From Collinsella sp. (GTDB lineage: Bacteria; Actinomycetota; Coriobacteriia; Coriobacteriales; Coriobacteriaceae): a stretch of DNA of 27,658 nucleotides. Under the pieces are notes generated by a model. It was not told where the DNA came from. It searched no databases and saw only the letters and a list, made by a program, of their open reading frames with translations. Shown piece after piece: positions 1 to 7,499 of the stretch (its first letter is position 1; each line of letters begins with the position of its first letter). The DNA lies in contig JAUMSH010000064.1 in assembly GCA_031292915.1 (NCBI GenBank), positions 1 to 27,658 of the forward strand. Reading direction: 5' to 3'. A program made the translations under genes and the position numbers.

Positions 1-186
1 AGCCTCATGGAGACCGAGGGGCAGTGGTCCCAGCAGCGCGTGTTCTCCGAGGCCTCGGCCGCCGAGGGCTTCGCCGAGCCCGCGGACAGGCCGGCCCCGA
101 CAGAGGGGAGGCGCCGCGCGCTCGGGCGGCGCGCCAGGGAGGTCGTGGACGAGATAGTCGAGAAGCGCGGCCTCAAGAAGGAGTAA
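1..186 (+). CDS. C-terminal tail of an unidentified protein (cut by window start)
   Basis: An open frame runs from base 1 to TAA at 184-186, giving the last 61 residues of a protein that begins outside the window. The tail is charged and ends in a basic/acidic helix (REVVDEIVEKRGLKKE). Codon choice differs from the neighbours: AGG arginine, GGG glycine and an ATA isoleucine, which the rest of the window largely avoids. That suggests a transferred gene, possibly from a mobilisable element; a relaxase or mobilisation protein tail is conceivable, but I do not recognise the family. No neighbour supports a function. Confidence 0.5.
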   Translation, partial: SLMETEGQWSQQRVFSEASAAEGFAEPADRPAPTEGRRRALGRRAREVVDEIVEKRGLKKE

Positions 187-392
187 CATCGGGGCTTGCA
201 GCGACGGACCTCAGGACACTCTTACACCACGTCTGCGCGCGCCACCCAGATCGGCTTTTTTGACAACAAAACCGCAGGTCGCGGGAGTCTAAAAAGGCGG
301 TGTGCTCGGGAGGTTCGCGTTTTTCACCGCACTTCTGAAATACGAGCCCACGGAAGGCTGCAGCGAGATCATTTGCGCAACATATGTCCAGC
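187..392. other. Intergenic stretch, no gene seen
   Basis: Between the foreign-looking tail and the activase terminator I see no frame with a ribosome binding site and no RNA gene. It contains short A and T runs (around 256-261 and 291-295) and a GCGGTG/CACCGC pair (298-303 and 325-330) too far apart to be convincing. It may be the junction between an integrated element and the core chromosome. Confidence 0.4.
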
Positions 393-429
393 AAAAACGG
401 GTGGTAGCCGGTACGACTACCACCCGTTT
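393..429 (-). terminator. Intrinsic terminator of the activase gene
   Basis: A 13-bp perfect stem (395-407 with 417-429) with a 9-base loop. Read on the minus strand it is followed by a run of five T. It lies 29 bp past the activase stop codon, in the right place and orientation to end that transcript. Confidence 0.85.
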
Positions 430-457
430 GTCTTATATCCGGCTCGAAGTAGGCCAA

Positions 458-3400
458 CTACTTCTTAATACCGCGCCCCAGACGCTTGGCGACCGATGCA
501 ACGGCTTCCTCGCTGGCCGGTCCACAGCTCACGCAGCCATCATGGGCACGCATCTGGCCGGTGACCTCGTCCATCGCGAGCGGCGCCACCTTCTCGAGCT
601 TAAAGCCCTTACCGGCGCGCATGTTTTCCTTGGCCACGCTGATCATGAGCTTAATGCGGTTGAGCTGGTTGACCTCGGACGCACCGGGGTCGTAGTCCAC
701 CGCGACGATATTGCTCTCGGGGTGCTGACGGCGCAGCTCCTTGATCACGGCCTTGCCCACCACGTGATTGGGCAGGCACGCGAAGGGCTGCGTGCAGATA
801 ATGTTGGGCGCGCCATGGTCAATCAGGTCGAGCATCTCGGCCGTGAGCAGCCAGCCTTCGCCCATGTTGTTGCACACCGAAAGCACCGTGCGGGCCTTGT
901 CGGCCATGGTGCCGATGCGCTCGGGTGCCTCAAAGCGGCGGGACTTCTCGAGCATCTCCTCCACCGGCGTGCGCATCCAGTCCACGAGCTTGATGAGCGC
1001 CTGCATACCAGCGCGCGTAGTGGCAGAGCTTCCCAGCTCGTCTTTCTGCAACTCAGCGTTGCTCATGGAGTACAGGAAGAAGTCGAGCAGGCCCGGTACT
1101 ACGGCCTCGCAGCCCTCGCGCTCGATAACGTCGACCACGTGGTTGTTGGCCGTGGGATGGAACTTGACCAGGATCTCGCCGACCACGCCCACGCGTGGCT
1201 TGGTGCCCTCGCCCGCAAGCGGCATGGTGTCGAACGCACGGATGGCCTCGCGGCACAGCTTGGTGTAGTTGTGGCGGTTGAATTTGGGCGCCAGTTTGCG
1301 GGCGCGCGCCATGTACTCCTCGTAGAGCGCGTTGGCGGCGCCGGGCGTGGCCTCGTACGGGCGGCAGCGGTAGAGCATCTGCATCATCACGTCGCCAAAG
1401 AGCACCGCGTAGACTGCCTGCTTAAGCAGCGCCGGCGTAATCTTAAAGCCGGGGTTGTCCTCGCCGAGCGCCACGGCTGAAAGCGAGATCACCGGAATCT
1501 CGGGGTGGCCGCTCTCGCGCAGTGCCTTGCGGATGAGTGCGATGTAGTTAGTGGCACGGCAGCCGCCGCCGGTCTGGCTGATGACCACGGCCGTCTTGGA
1601 CAGGTCGTATCGACCGCTCTCGATGGCCTCCATGATCTGGCCCGTCACCAGGATCGACGGATAGCAGATGTCGTTGTTCACGTAGCGCAGGCCGGCCTCG
1701 ACAGCGTCGTGATCGGTCGAGGGCAGCAGCTCCAAGTTGTAGCCAGCACCACGGAACACCTCTTTGACCAGGTCAAAGTGGATCGGCGCCATCTGCGGAC
1801 ACAGGATGGTGTAGCCCTCCTCGCGCATCTGCTCGGTAAAGGGCACCTTTGGCCACGCGGTCGATGTGCTCTCACGCTGCGCTTCGAACGTGTACTTGCG
1901 GCTCGCGAACGCGGGGACATCCGTGGAGGGCGCCACCGGCGCGGCGTCACCCTGCTCGTAGGCCTCGCCCGCGGCCGTGGCCTCGGCCAAGCGCTCGGCC
2001 TCCTGGTCCTTAAGCGCGGCCATAAGCGAGCGGATGCGGATGCGCGCGGCGCCCAGGTTGGACACCTCGTCGATCTTGAGCACGGTGTAGATCTTGCCGC
2101 TGGCCTCCAGGATTTCCTGCACCTGATCGGTAGTCAGGGCGTCGAGACCGCAGCCGAAGGAGTTGAGCTGGATCAGGTCCAGATCGTTGCGCATCGTCAC
2201 AAAACGGGCCACGGCGTAGAGACGCGAGTGGTACATCCACTGGTCGACGACGCGGATCGGGCGCTCGGGCTTCACGAGATGCGCGAGCGAATCCTCGGTA
2301 AAGACCGCAAAGCCAAAGCTCGAGATAAGCTCAGGCAGGGCATGGTTGATCTCGGGGTCGTTGTGGTAAGGACGGCCGGCAAGCACAATGCCGTGGCCAC
2401 CGTGATCCTCGACCCACTTAAGGGCCTCCTCGCCCATGGTCTGGATGTCCTCGTGGAAGCGCGCGTCGGCCTCAAAGGCAGCGTTGACGGCGGCATCGAC
2501 CTCGGAGCGCGTGATCTTGGGACCGCGCACGCGACCGCGACCGGCTTGCGCATCGGCCACACGGTCGACGGCGAGCACCTGGTACAGACGGCGCTTGAGC
2601 TCGGTCTTGTCGTGATACGGCACAAACGGATACAGGAACTCGATGTTCTGCTCGCGGATCTCGTCAATATTGAGCGCCAGCGCCGTGGGGTAGCTCATGA
2701 CGATGGGGCAGTTGTAGCAGTTGCCAGCGGTCGGATCCTCCTTGCGCTCCCAGCGCACGCACGGCATCCAAATGAAGTCGACATCGCGGTCGATAAGGTT
2801 CATCACGTGGCCGTGGCTCATCTTTGCCGGGTAGCACACGCTCTCGGACGGCATGGACTCGATGCCCGCCTGGTAGGTCTTTTTGCTCGACTGGTCGGAC
2901 AGCTGCACGCTAAAGCCCAGGCGCGTAAAGAACGCGTGCCAGAAGGGGTAGTTCTCGTACATGTTGAGTGCACGCGGGATACCCACGGTGCCGCGCGGGG
3001 CCTCTTCGGGACTCAGGACCTCGCGGTTAAAGAGCAGCTCGTTTTTCTTTTTGAAGAGGTTGGGGGCCTCGGTCTTTTGCTTTTTGTGGCCGGCACCCTT
3101 CTCGCAGCGGTTACCGGTAATGAAGCGCCTGCCGCCGCCAAAGTCGTTGACGGTAAGCTGGCAGTTGTTGGAGCAACGGCCGCAGCGGACATGCTTTTGC
3201 GTCACGGTGAGGTGCGCGATGTCCTCGGCCGAAAGGATGGTCGAAGTGCCATCGGCGCCGGCGCGATCGCGGGCGAGCAGGGCAGCACCGTAGGCACCCA
3301 TGCAGCCGGCGATGTCGGGGCGCACGGCGTGAACGCCGGTGAGCTGCTCAAACGCACGCAGCGTGGCATCGGACATAAAAGTGCCGCCCTGAACGATCAC

Positions 3401-5248
3401 CTGGCTGCCGATCTCCTTGGGATCGCGCAGCTTAATAACCTTGAACAGGGCATTCTTGATGACGGAATAGGACAGGCCGGCCGCGATGTCGCCCACTGTG
3501 GCGCCTTCTTTTTGCGCCTGCTTGACGCGCGAGTTCATAAAGACCGTGCAGCGGCTACCCAGGTCGACGGGGGCCTTGGCATGGATGGCGGCATCGGCGA
3601 ACGCGCGCACGTCCATGTTCATAGAGACGGCGAAGCTCTCGATAAAGCTGCCGCAACCCGACGAGCAGGCCTCGTTGAGCATGATGTGCTCGATGACGCC
3701 GTCCTTGACGCGCAGGCACTTCATGTCCTGGCCGCCGATATCCAGGATAAACTCGACGCCGGGCAGGAACGCTTTGGCGCCGCGCAGATGCGCGACGGTC
3801 TCGATCTCGCCGGAGTCGGCCTTGAGAGCCTCGATGAGCAGCGCCTCGCCGTAGCCCGTGGTAGTCACGTGGCCGATGGTGCAACCGGCGGGAATGTGGT
3901 TGTAGAAATCGGCCATGATGACCTTGGCCGTGCCCAGGATGTCGCCGTTGTTGTTGCCGTACCAGGTGTGCAGCAGCTGACCGTCCTCGCCCACGAGCGC
4001 GGCCTTCATGGTGGTGGAACCGGCGTCGATGCCGATGAACACGCGGCCGGTGTAGCCTTCGAGTTTGCCCTTGGGGACGACTTCCTGGTCGTGGCGGGTT
4101 TTGAACTCGGCGAAGTCCTCGTCGGTGGCAAAGAGCGGATCCAGACGCTCGACCTCGGCACCCTGTGTGTCACCCAAGGCATCGATGGCCTCGATGAGCT
4201 GCGGGAACGTGCTGAGCTTATTGGACTCGTGCGCCATGGCGGCGCCGCTCGCCACAAACAGGTGAGCGTTTTGGGGCACGATACGGTGTTCCTCGTCCAG
4301 GTTGAGCGTGAGGTAGAAGCGGTGGCGCAGCTCAGAGAGGTACTGCAGCGGGCCGCCCAGGAAGGCGACGTTGCCGCGGATGGGACGGCCGCACGCCAGA
4401 CCCGAGATGGTCTGGGTCACGACAGCCTGGAAGATGGAGGCGGCCACGTCCTCGGGGCGGGCGCCCTCGTTGAGCAGCGGCTGGACGTCGGTCTTGGCAA
4501 AAACGCCGCAGCGGCTGGCGATGGGATAGATGGTGGTGGCGTTGGCCGCGAGTTCGTTAAGGCCGCTAGCGTCGGTGTGCAGCAGAGTGGCCATCTGGTC
4601 GATGAAGGCGCCCGTGCCGCCGGCGCAGGTGCCGTTCATGCGCTGCTCGATGCCGTTGTCGAAGTAGATGATCTTGGCGTCCTCGCCGCCCAGCTCGATG
4701 GCGACATCGGTGGCCGGGATGAGGGTCTCGACGGCGCGCTTGCTGGCGATGACCTCCTGGACAAACTCCAGGTCGAGCCACTGGGACAGCAGCAGGCCGC
4801 CCGAACCGGTGATGGCGCAGGTCATTTGGGCCGTCGGCAGCACGGTCGCAGCGCCCTCGAACAGGTCGCGGGCGCAGGCACGGACGTCGGTGTGGTGGCG
4901 CTGGTACTTGGCGTAGACGATCTGGTTATCGTCGTTGAGCACGGCGAGCTTAACGGTGGTGGAGCCCACGTCAATGCCCAGGTGCAGGTTGCCGTGGGCG
5001 GCCTCGGGGTTGAAGATCGCGCCTTCGGGGGCCTGGGCGGCGGTGACGGTTACGGACTCGGCAACGTTGGGCGTGGCTGCGCCGGCAGCGAGCGTCTCCC
5101 CTGCCGCATTCTTAGCCTCGGCAACTGCCTCAGCGACTTTCTCGGCAGCAGCGGCCGCAGCCTTCTGCGCGGCATCCGCCACGGCGGGCGCGGCCTCGCG
5201 TGCGGCAGCGACCACACGGTCTTTAATGCCCTCTACGAGTTTGCTCAT
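458..5248 (-). CDS. Giant fused 2-hydroxyacyl-CoA dehydratase activase (two BadF/BcrA ATPase domains plus DUF2229-type region)
   Basis: Predicted 1596-residue protein. Residues 1-86 are an Ala/Lys/Glu-rich extension. Two ASKHA ATPase domains of the BadF/BadG/BcrA/BcrD type follow, starting at GIDVGSTTVK (91-100) and GIDAGSTTMK (406-415). Each has the cysteines expected to hold a [4Fe-4S] cluster: C208 (NGTCAGGTG) and C247 (SRCGVF) in the first, C528 (NEACSSGCG) and C567 (SRCTVF) in the second. A Cys-rich linker (CGRCSNNC, about 689-696) leads into a large DUF2229-like region with further cysteines (CYNCP) and a C-terminal CVSCG. Family members hydrolyse ATP to push a low-potential electron into a dehydratase or a double-cubane-cluster reductase; here activator and acceptor-like parts share one chain. 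The substrate is unknown. The ATG at 5248 follows AGAGGAGAGA. The TetR gene lies 11 bp upstream. Confidence 0.9.
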   Translation of the reverse strand: MSKLVEGIKDRVVAAAREAAPAVADAAQKAAAAAAEKVAEAVAEAKNAAGETLAAGAATPNVAESVTVTAAQAPEGAIFNPEAAHGNLHLGIDVGSTTVKLAVLNDDNQIVYAKYQRHHTDVRACARDLFEGAATVLPTAQMTCAITGSGGLLLSQWLDLEFVQEVIASKRAVETLIPATDVAIELGGEDAKIIYFDNGIEQRMNGTCAGGTGAFIDQMATLLHTDASGLNELAANATTIYPIASRCGVFAKTDVQPLLNEGARPEDVAASIFQAVVTQTISGLACGRPIRGNVAFLGGPLQYLSELRHRFYLTLNLDEEHRIVPQNAHLFVASGAAMAHESNKLSTFPQLIEAIDALGDTQGAEVERLDPLFATDEDFAEFKTRHDQEVVPKGKLEGYTGRVFIGIDAGSTTMKAALVGEDGQLLHTWYGNNNGDILGTAKVIMADFYNHIPAGCTIGHVTTTGYGEALLIEALKADSGEIETVAHLRGAKAFLPGVEFILDIGGQDMKCLRVKDGVIEHIMLNEACSSGCGSFIESFAVSMNMDVRAFADAAIHAKAPVDLGSRCTVFMNSRVKQAQKEGATVGDIAAGLSYSVIKNALFKVIKLRDPKEIGSQVIVQGGTFMSDATLRAFEQLTGVHAVRPDIAGCMGAYGAALLARDRAGADGTSTILSAEDIAHLTVTQKHVRCGRCSNNCQLTVNDFGGGRRFITGNRCEKGAGHKKQKTEAPNLFKKKNELLFNREVLSPEEAPRGTVGIPRALNMYENYPFWHAFFTRLGFSVQLSDQSSKKTYQAGIESMPSESVCYPAKMSHGHVMNLIDRDVDFIWMPCVRWERKEDPTAGNCYNCPIVMSYPTALALNIDEIREQNIEFLYPFVPYHDKTELKRRLYQVLAVDRVADAQAGRGRVRGPKITRSEVDAAVNAAFEADARFHEDIQTMGEEALKWVEDHGGHGIVLAGRPYHNDPEINHALPELISSFGFAVFTEDSLAHLVKPERPIRVVDQWMYHSRLYAVARFVTMRNDLDLIQLNSFGCGLDALTTDQVQEILEASGKIYTVLKIDEVSNLGAARIRIRSLMAALKDQEAERLAEATAAGEAYEQGDAAPVAPSTDVPAFASRKYTFEAQRESTSTAWPKVPFTEQMREEGYTILCPQMAPIHFDLVKEVFRGAGYNLELLPSTDHDAVEAGLRYVNNDICYPSILVTGQIMEAIESGRYDLSKTAVVISQTGGGCRATNYIALIRKALRESGHPEIPVISLSAVALGEDNPGFKITPALLKQAVYAVLFGDVMMQMLYRCRPYEATPGAANALYEEYMARARKLAPKFNRHNYTKLCREAIRAFDTMPLAGEGTKPRVGVVGEILVKFHPTANNHVVDVIEREGCEAVVPGLLDFFLYSMSNAELQKDELGSSATTRAGMQALIKLVDWMRTPVEEMLEKSRRFEAPERIGTMADKARTVLSVCNNMGEGWLLTAEMLDLIDHGAPNIICTQPFACLPNHVVGKAVIKELRRQHPESNIVAVDYDPGASEVNQLNRIKLMISVAKENMRAGKGFKLEKVAPLAMDEVTGQMRAHDGCVSCGPASEEAVASVAKRLGRGIKK

Positions 5249-5259
5249 TGTCTCTCCTC

Positions 5260-5970
5260 TTAGTTGTTGGACTCGACGGTTGCGGCGGTGTCGACCGCGT
5301 CCTCGAGCTGCAGATTCAATAACTTCATGCCGTATTCCGGCACGTTGATATCGATGGGTTGGCCATACAGGTCGCCGGGGCGCACAAAGGCGATAACCGT
5401 CATGATGCGCGCCATGGTCTCGGGCGATTCGGAAAGGTCACGCTCAAACCAGCGCTGAATCAGGCCGACCTCGGCACTCACGACGTAGGTGACGTAGTAG
5501 TCAAAGAACGTACCCAGCGCCAGGCCCAAAATGCCCGTCTGCGCACGCGGCGCCACGGCCTCACGTGCGGTGTCGATAATCCTTTTAATGAAGGCCTGGT
5601 CGCCGCCCGGACCCAGCAGCGCACCGATTAAGTCGCGGTTGGCCGCAAGATAACGCAGCAGCTCAACCGAACCGGGCGCCGGCTCGAGCTCGTCAATGTT
5701 ACGGTAAAGATCGGGCAGCTGAGCTGCGGTGATGAGCTCAATGCGCTCACGGATCTCAGCCAACAGGCCATCCTCAATCTGGTTGATAAAGTCGGGAATA
5801 TCGCGGTAGTGCGAATAAAACGTACGGCGCGTAAGACCGGCGCGCTCGGTGAGCGACGCAACGTTAATGCGCGAAAGGTCGCCGCTTTCGGCAAGCTCGC
5901 TGGCAAGCGCCTGGCGAAGGGCACGCTGCGAGCGAAGGGACCGGCGGTCGCATTTCTCGAGCTGGGACAA
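5260..5970 (-). CDS. TetR/AcrR family transcriptional regulator
   Basis: 236 residues. The N-terminal helix-turn-helix is clear (INVASLTERAGLTRRTFYSH, about 35-54), and the C-terminal half has the all-helical character of TetR ligand domains (YVVSAEVGLIQRWFE). The start is a TTG at 5970, chosen because AAGGAGG sits at ideal spacing just upstream and no ATG is better placed. The gene lies 11 bp before the activase gene on the same strand, so the two are probably cotranscribed and the regulator probably controls its own operon. The inverted and direct repeats at 6001-6036 are candidate operators. The ligand is not visible from sequence; an acyl-CoA or fatty-acid-like effector would fit the partner gene but is only a guess. 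Confidence 0.9.
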   Translation of the reverse strand: MSQLEKCDRRSLRSQRALRQALASELAESGDLSRINVASLTERAGLTRRTFYSHYRDIPDFINQIEDGLLAEIRERIELITAAQLPDLYRNIDELEPAPGSVELLRYLAANRDLIGALLGPGGDQAFIKRIIDTAREAVAPRAQTGILGLALGTFFDYYVTYVVSAEVGLIQRWFERDLSESPETMARIMTVIAFVRPGDLYGQPIDINVPEYGMKLLNLQLEDAVDTAATVESNN

Positions 5971-6000
5971 GCGTCCTCCTTGTTACTCAACCTGTGCGCT

Positions 6001-6041
6001 ATTGCACAGTGCGAGTATTATTGCACACCGTGTGTATCAAC
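6001..6041 (-). promoter_or_regulatory. Candidate TetR operator/promoter for the regulator-activase operon
   Basis: ATTGCACA occurs twice (6001-6008 and 6020-6027), each followed by a small dyad: GCACAGTGC at 6004-6012, and CACAC/GTGTG around one base at 6024-6034. Read on the minus strand, TTGATA and TAATAC lie here but only 14 bases apart, so the exact promoter is unsure. The symmetry just upstream of a TetR gene points to autoregulation. Confidence 0.45.
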
Positions 6042-6061
6042 ACGTAAAGGCAATATTTGGA

Positions 6062-6092
6062 ATGTGACGAAGGGGCAGCCTCTTTGTCACAT
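6062..6092. repeat. Intergenic hairpin of the GTGACAAAG type
   Basis: ATGTGAC (6062-6068) pairs with GTCACAT (6086-6092). With two G-T wobbles the stem extends to 14 bp around a 3-base loop. There is no T run on either strand, so it is not a clear terminator. A related element is at 6499-6525. Confidence 0.6.
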
Positions 6093-6148
6093 CCAGCGAC
6101 CGCCTAGGTTGTGCCGGTTGTGCCAGGCTTTTAGAGCGGCATTACCGA

Positions 6149-6177
6149 TTGTCCAAAATGTCATTCGTGGGTAGAAT
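6149..6177 (+). promoter_or_regulatory. Sigma70-type promoter for a plus-strand RNA
   Basis: TTGTCC (6149-6154) and TAGAAT (6172-6177) are separated by exactly 17 bases. No protein gene lies downstream on this strand. The transcript would start near 6184 and run into the 3' end of the small minus-strand gene at 6246-6371. Confidence 0.5.
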
Positions 6178-6183
6178 AGTGTC

Positions 6184-6270
6184 GACGGCAGCCCAAGTTC
6201 TGGAAAGCTGGGCAGCGCCGTTGTTTGCATTAGGGGGTCAACGCCTTAGCGGCGGCGACCCCTTCTGTTG
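6184..6270 (+). ncRNA. Putative antisense RNA overlapping the 3' end of the small toxin-like gene
   Basis: Inferred from the promoter at 6149-6177 and a hairpin at 6232-6264 (GGGGTC with GACCCC, and inside it CGCC with GGCG) followed by TTCTGTT. An earlier stem, GCCCA/TGGGC, lies at 6191-6213. The RNA would be about 85 nt and complementary to the last codons and 3' untranslated part of the minus-strand gene, the overlap seen in TxpA/RatA and BsrG/SR4 type I systems of Bacillus. The terminator T run is weak. There is no expression evidence. Confidence 0.4.
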
Positions 6271-6371
6271 CGCTTCGAACGCTGCTTGAGTGCCTCGGAA
6301 AGGCCGACAAGCGCCGTGAAGAACGAGACCAAAGCGGTCAGAAGTCTCACGAAATCAATCAAATCGGTCAT
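6246..6371 (-). CDS. Small hydrophobic basic-tailed protein, candidate type I toxin
   Basis: A 41-residue frame. ATG at 6371 is preceded 8 bases upstream by a strong GGGAGG; an in-frame ATG at 6377 is too close to that site. Residues 4-28 form one hydrophobic segment (LIDFVRLLTALVSFFTALVG and on), long enough to span a membrane. Residues 29-41 are almost all basic (KQRSKRNRRGRRR). This architecture is that of membrane-acting type I toxins and holin-like small proteins; no specific family is recognised. The Shine-Dalgarno is buried in a hairpin (6372-6406) and an antisense promoter faces the 3' end. The stop codon lies in the loop of the 6232-6264 hairpin. It could instead be an ordinary small membrane protein. 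Confidence 0.6.
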   Translation of the reverse strand: MTDLIDFVRLLTALVSFFTALVGLSEALKQRSKRNRRGRRR

Positions 6372-6406
6372 GGGCATCACCTCCCATCAGATGGAGGGCG
6401 CTGCCC
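6372..6406 (-). promoter_or_regulatory. Hairpin sequestering the ribosome binding site of the small gene
   Basis: On the minus strand CCTCCAT (6397-6391) pairs with ATGGGAGG (6387-6380), which contains the Shine-Dalgarno, with one bulged base. An outer GGGCA (6406-6402) pairs with TGCCC (6376-6372), so the structure ends exactly at the ATG. This would keep translation low unless it is opened. SD/anti-SD pairing of this kind is known in several type I toxin mRNAs. Confidence 0.55.
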
Positions 6407-6435
6407 GGCACATAGAACTGCCGTCAACGATACCG

Positions 6436-6465
6436 ATTCTATCAAAACTTAGTTATATATACGAA
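6436..6465 (-). promoter_or_regulatory. Candidate promoter of the small toxin-like gene
   Basis: Minus-strand TAGAAT (6441-6436) with a poor TTCGTA 18 bases upstream (6465-6460), inside the most AT-rich patch of the region (6442-6475). Transcription would start near 6429 and leave a 5' leader of about 58 nt containing the SD hairpin. Confidence 0.35.
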
Positions 6466-6498
6466 TATATGTTCGCATGTCAAAGGTGCAGGATCCTC

Positions 6499-6525
6499 GT
6501 GAAAAAGGGACCGTCCCTTTGCCAC
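6499..6525 (-). terminator. Hairpin terminator after the HAD phosphatase gene
   Basis: On the minus strand AAAGGGA and TCCCTTT pair around a 3-base loop and run straight into TT (five T in total). It directly follows the stop codon at 6527. The outer GTG/CAC bases make it resemble the hairpin at 6062-6092, so it may be a repeat element used as a terminator. Confidence 0.65.
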
Positions 6526-6526
6526 A

Positions 6527-7390
6527 TTATTCGATGACGGTGCGGGAGTTTTGCTTGTGCATGGTGGCGAGCATGTGTTTGGGGACGGCGTGGACCATGC
6601 AGCTGCCGATGGTCGCACTAGCGGCGGCCTTAGCTGCATCGCTTGCGTTTTTGGTCGCGTAGCTGTGGCGGAAACGCTTGAGCATGGCGATGTCGTTGCC
6701 GCCGTCGCCGTAAACCGCGACCTCGTCCTCGGCAATACCGTAGTAGCCCGCCAGCCAGGCCACGCTCTCACCCTTGTTGCACGCCACGTCCGTGATCTCG
6801 AACATCACCGGATCGAACGGCGCGTTGACCACGCGGTCCGATCGCTCGGCCAAATACGCCTTAAGGTCGCGCTCCAGCTCGGGCGAGGTCACGCGGCAGT
6901 TGATCTTACACACATCGTGGCGCAGGATGTCGCCGATCGACTGGTCGAAATACTGCTCCTCGTGATACCCGCCACGTGCACGCATGCCACGCATCACGAT
7001 GCGCTTGATAGGGCTGTCCTTTTTAAAGCCCGCCTGATGCATCTCAAACGATCCGCTCGAGAACATGCCGTCGGGCGTGGAGCAGTCGAAGCAAATGTTC
7101 GGAAACGCCTTGAGCAGCTCCTCGGTAACCTGCGGGTCGATGGTCCAGGTCTTGAGCACTTCGCCATGGCTGTTGCGCACGATGGACCCATTGGAGCAGC
7201 AAGCGTCAGGCGCCAGGCCCGTAAAGCCATGCTCGCCGATTGGCAACGTCGAGCGCCCGGTCGCGGGAACCACATGCAGGCCAGCCTCGGTCAGCTCGCG
7301 AATGGCACGGCGGATGGTCCCATCCGCCTCGTGCAGGGCGTTCAGCAGCGTTCCGTCTAAGTCACTCGCAAACATCTTGATCATGGGCAT
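6527..7390 (-). CDS. HAD-superfamily hydrolase, Cof-like sugar-phosphate phosphatase
   Basis: About 287 residues. The HAD motif I nucleophile SDLDGTLL lies at the N-terminus, motif II PATGRS follows, the motif III lysine lies in CNKGES, and motif IV is GDGGNDIAML, with the large type IIB cap between motifs II and III. Such enzymes dephosphorylate small metabolites (sugar phosphates, flavin or pyridoxal phosphates); the substrate is not predictable. ATG at 7390 or in-frame ATG at 7384 can serve AAGGAG at 7400-7395 (spacing 4 or 10). An apparent N-terminal extension reading back to 7477 crosses the promoter and is rejected. TACAAT at 7418-7413 (minus) is a likely -10. The ribosome binding site and start lie in one arm of a 22-bp perfect inverted repeat. 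Confidence 0.9.
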   Translation of the reverse strand: MPMIKMFASDLDGTLLNALHEADGTIRRAIRELTEAGLHVVPATGRSTLPIGEHGFTGLAPDACCSNGSIVRNSHGEVLKTWTIDPQVTEELLKAFPNICFDCSTPDGMFSSGSFEMHQAGFKKDSPIKRIVMRGMRARGGYHEEQYFDQSIGDILRHDVCKINCRVTSPELERDLKAYLAERSDRVVNAPFDPVMFEITDVACNKGESVAWLAGYYGIAEDEVAVYGDGGNDIAMLKRFRHSYATKNASDAAKAAASATIGSCMVHAVPKHMLATMHKQNSRTVIE

Positions 7391-7439
7391 GCCTCTCCTT
7401 CGTCTGCACGATATTGTAGACGAAGGAGAGGCATGCCCA
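7384..7439. repeat. 22-bp perfect inverted repeat spanning the HAD gene start
   Basis: Bases 7384-7405 are the exact reverse complement of 7418-7439, with a 12-base spacer that contains a minus-strand TACAAT -10 box. The right arm duplicates in mirror image the AAGGAG ribosome binding site and the ATGCCC start of the HAD gene. If transcription starts in the spacer, the mRNA keeps only one arm and stays free; if it starts further upstream, the site would be locked in a hairpin. Confidence 0.85.
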
Positions 7440-7499
7440 AACAATGCCGTAACGGCGCGACGTGCCACTGCCTCCACAAATTCACGGTGCCCCAGCGCG

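Noticed and set aside
302..1480. A 392-codon plus-strand frame over the activase 3' end
   Set aside because: Same shadow effect; it also runs through the activase terminator hairpin.
1505..5263. A 1252-codon open frame on the plus strand opposite the activase gene
   Set aside because: It is the antisense shadow of a GC-rich real gene: low-complexity His/Gly/Val-rich translation, no family motif, while the minus-strand frame has clear domains and a ribosome site.
7391..7477. Extension of the HAD protein and a 67-codon plus-strand frame starting in the mirrored arm at 7433
   Set aside because: The extension crosses the promoter-like spacer. The plus frame has a ribosome site only because the inverted repeat copies it; its translation overlaps the MFS 3' end and has no recognisable features.
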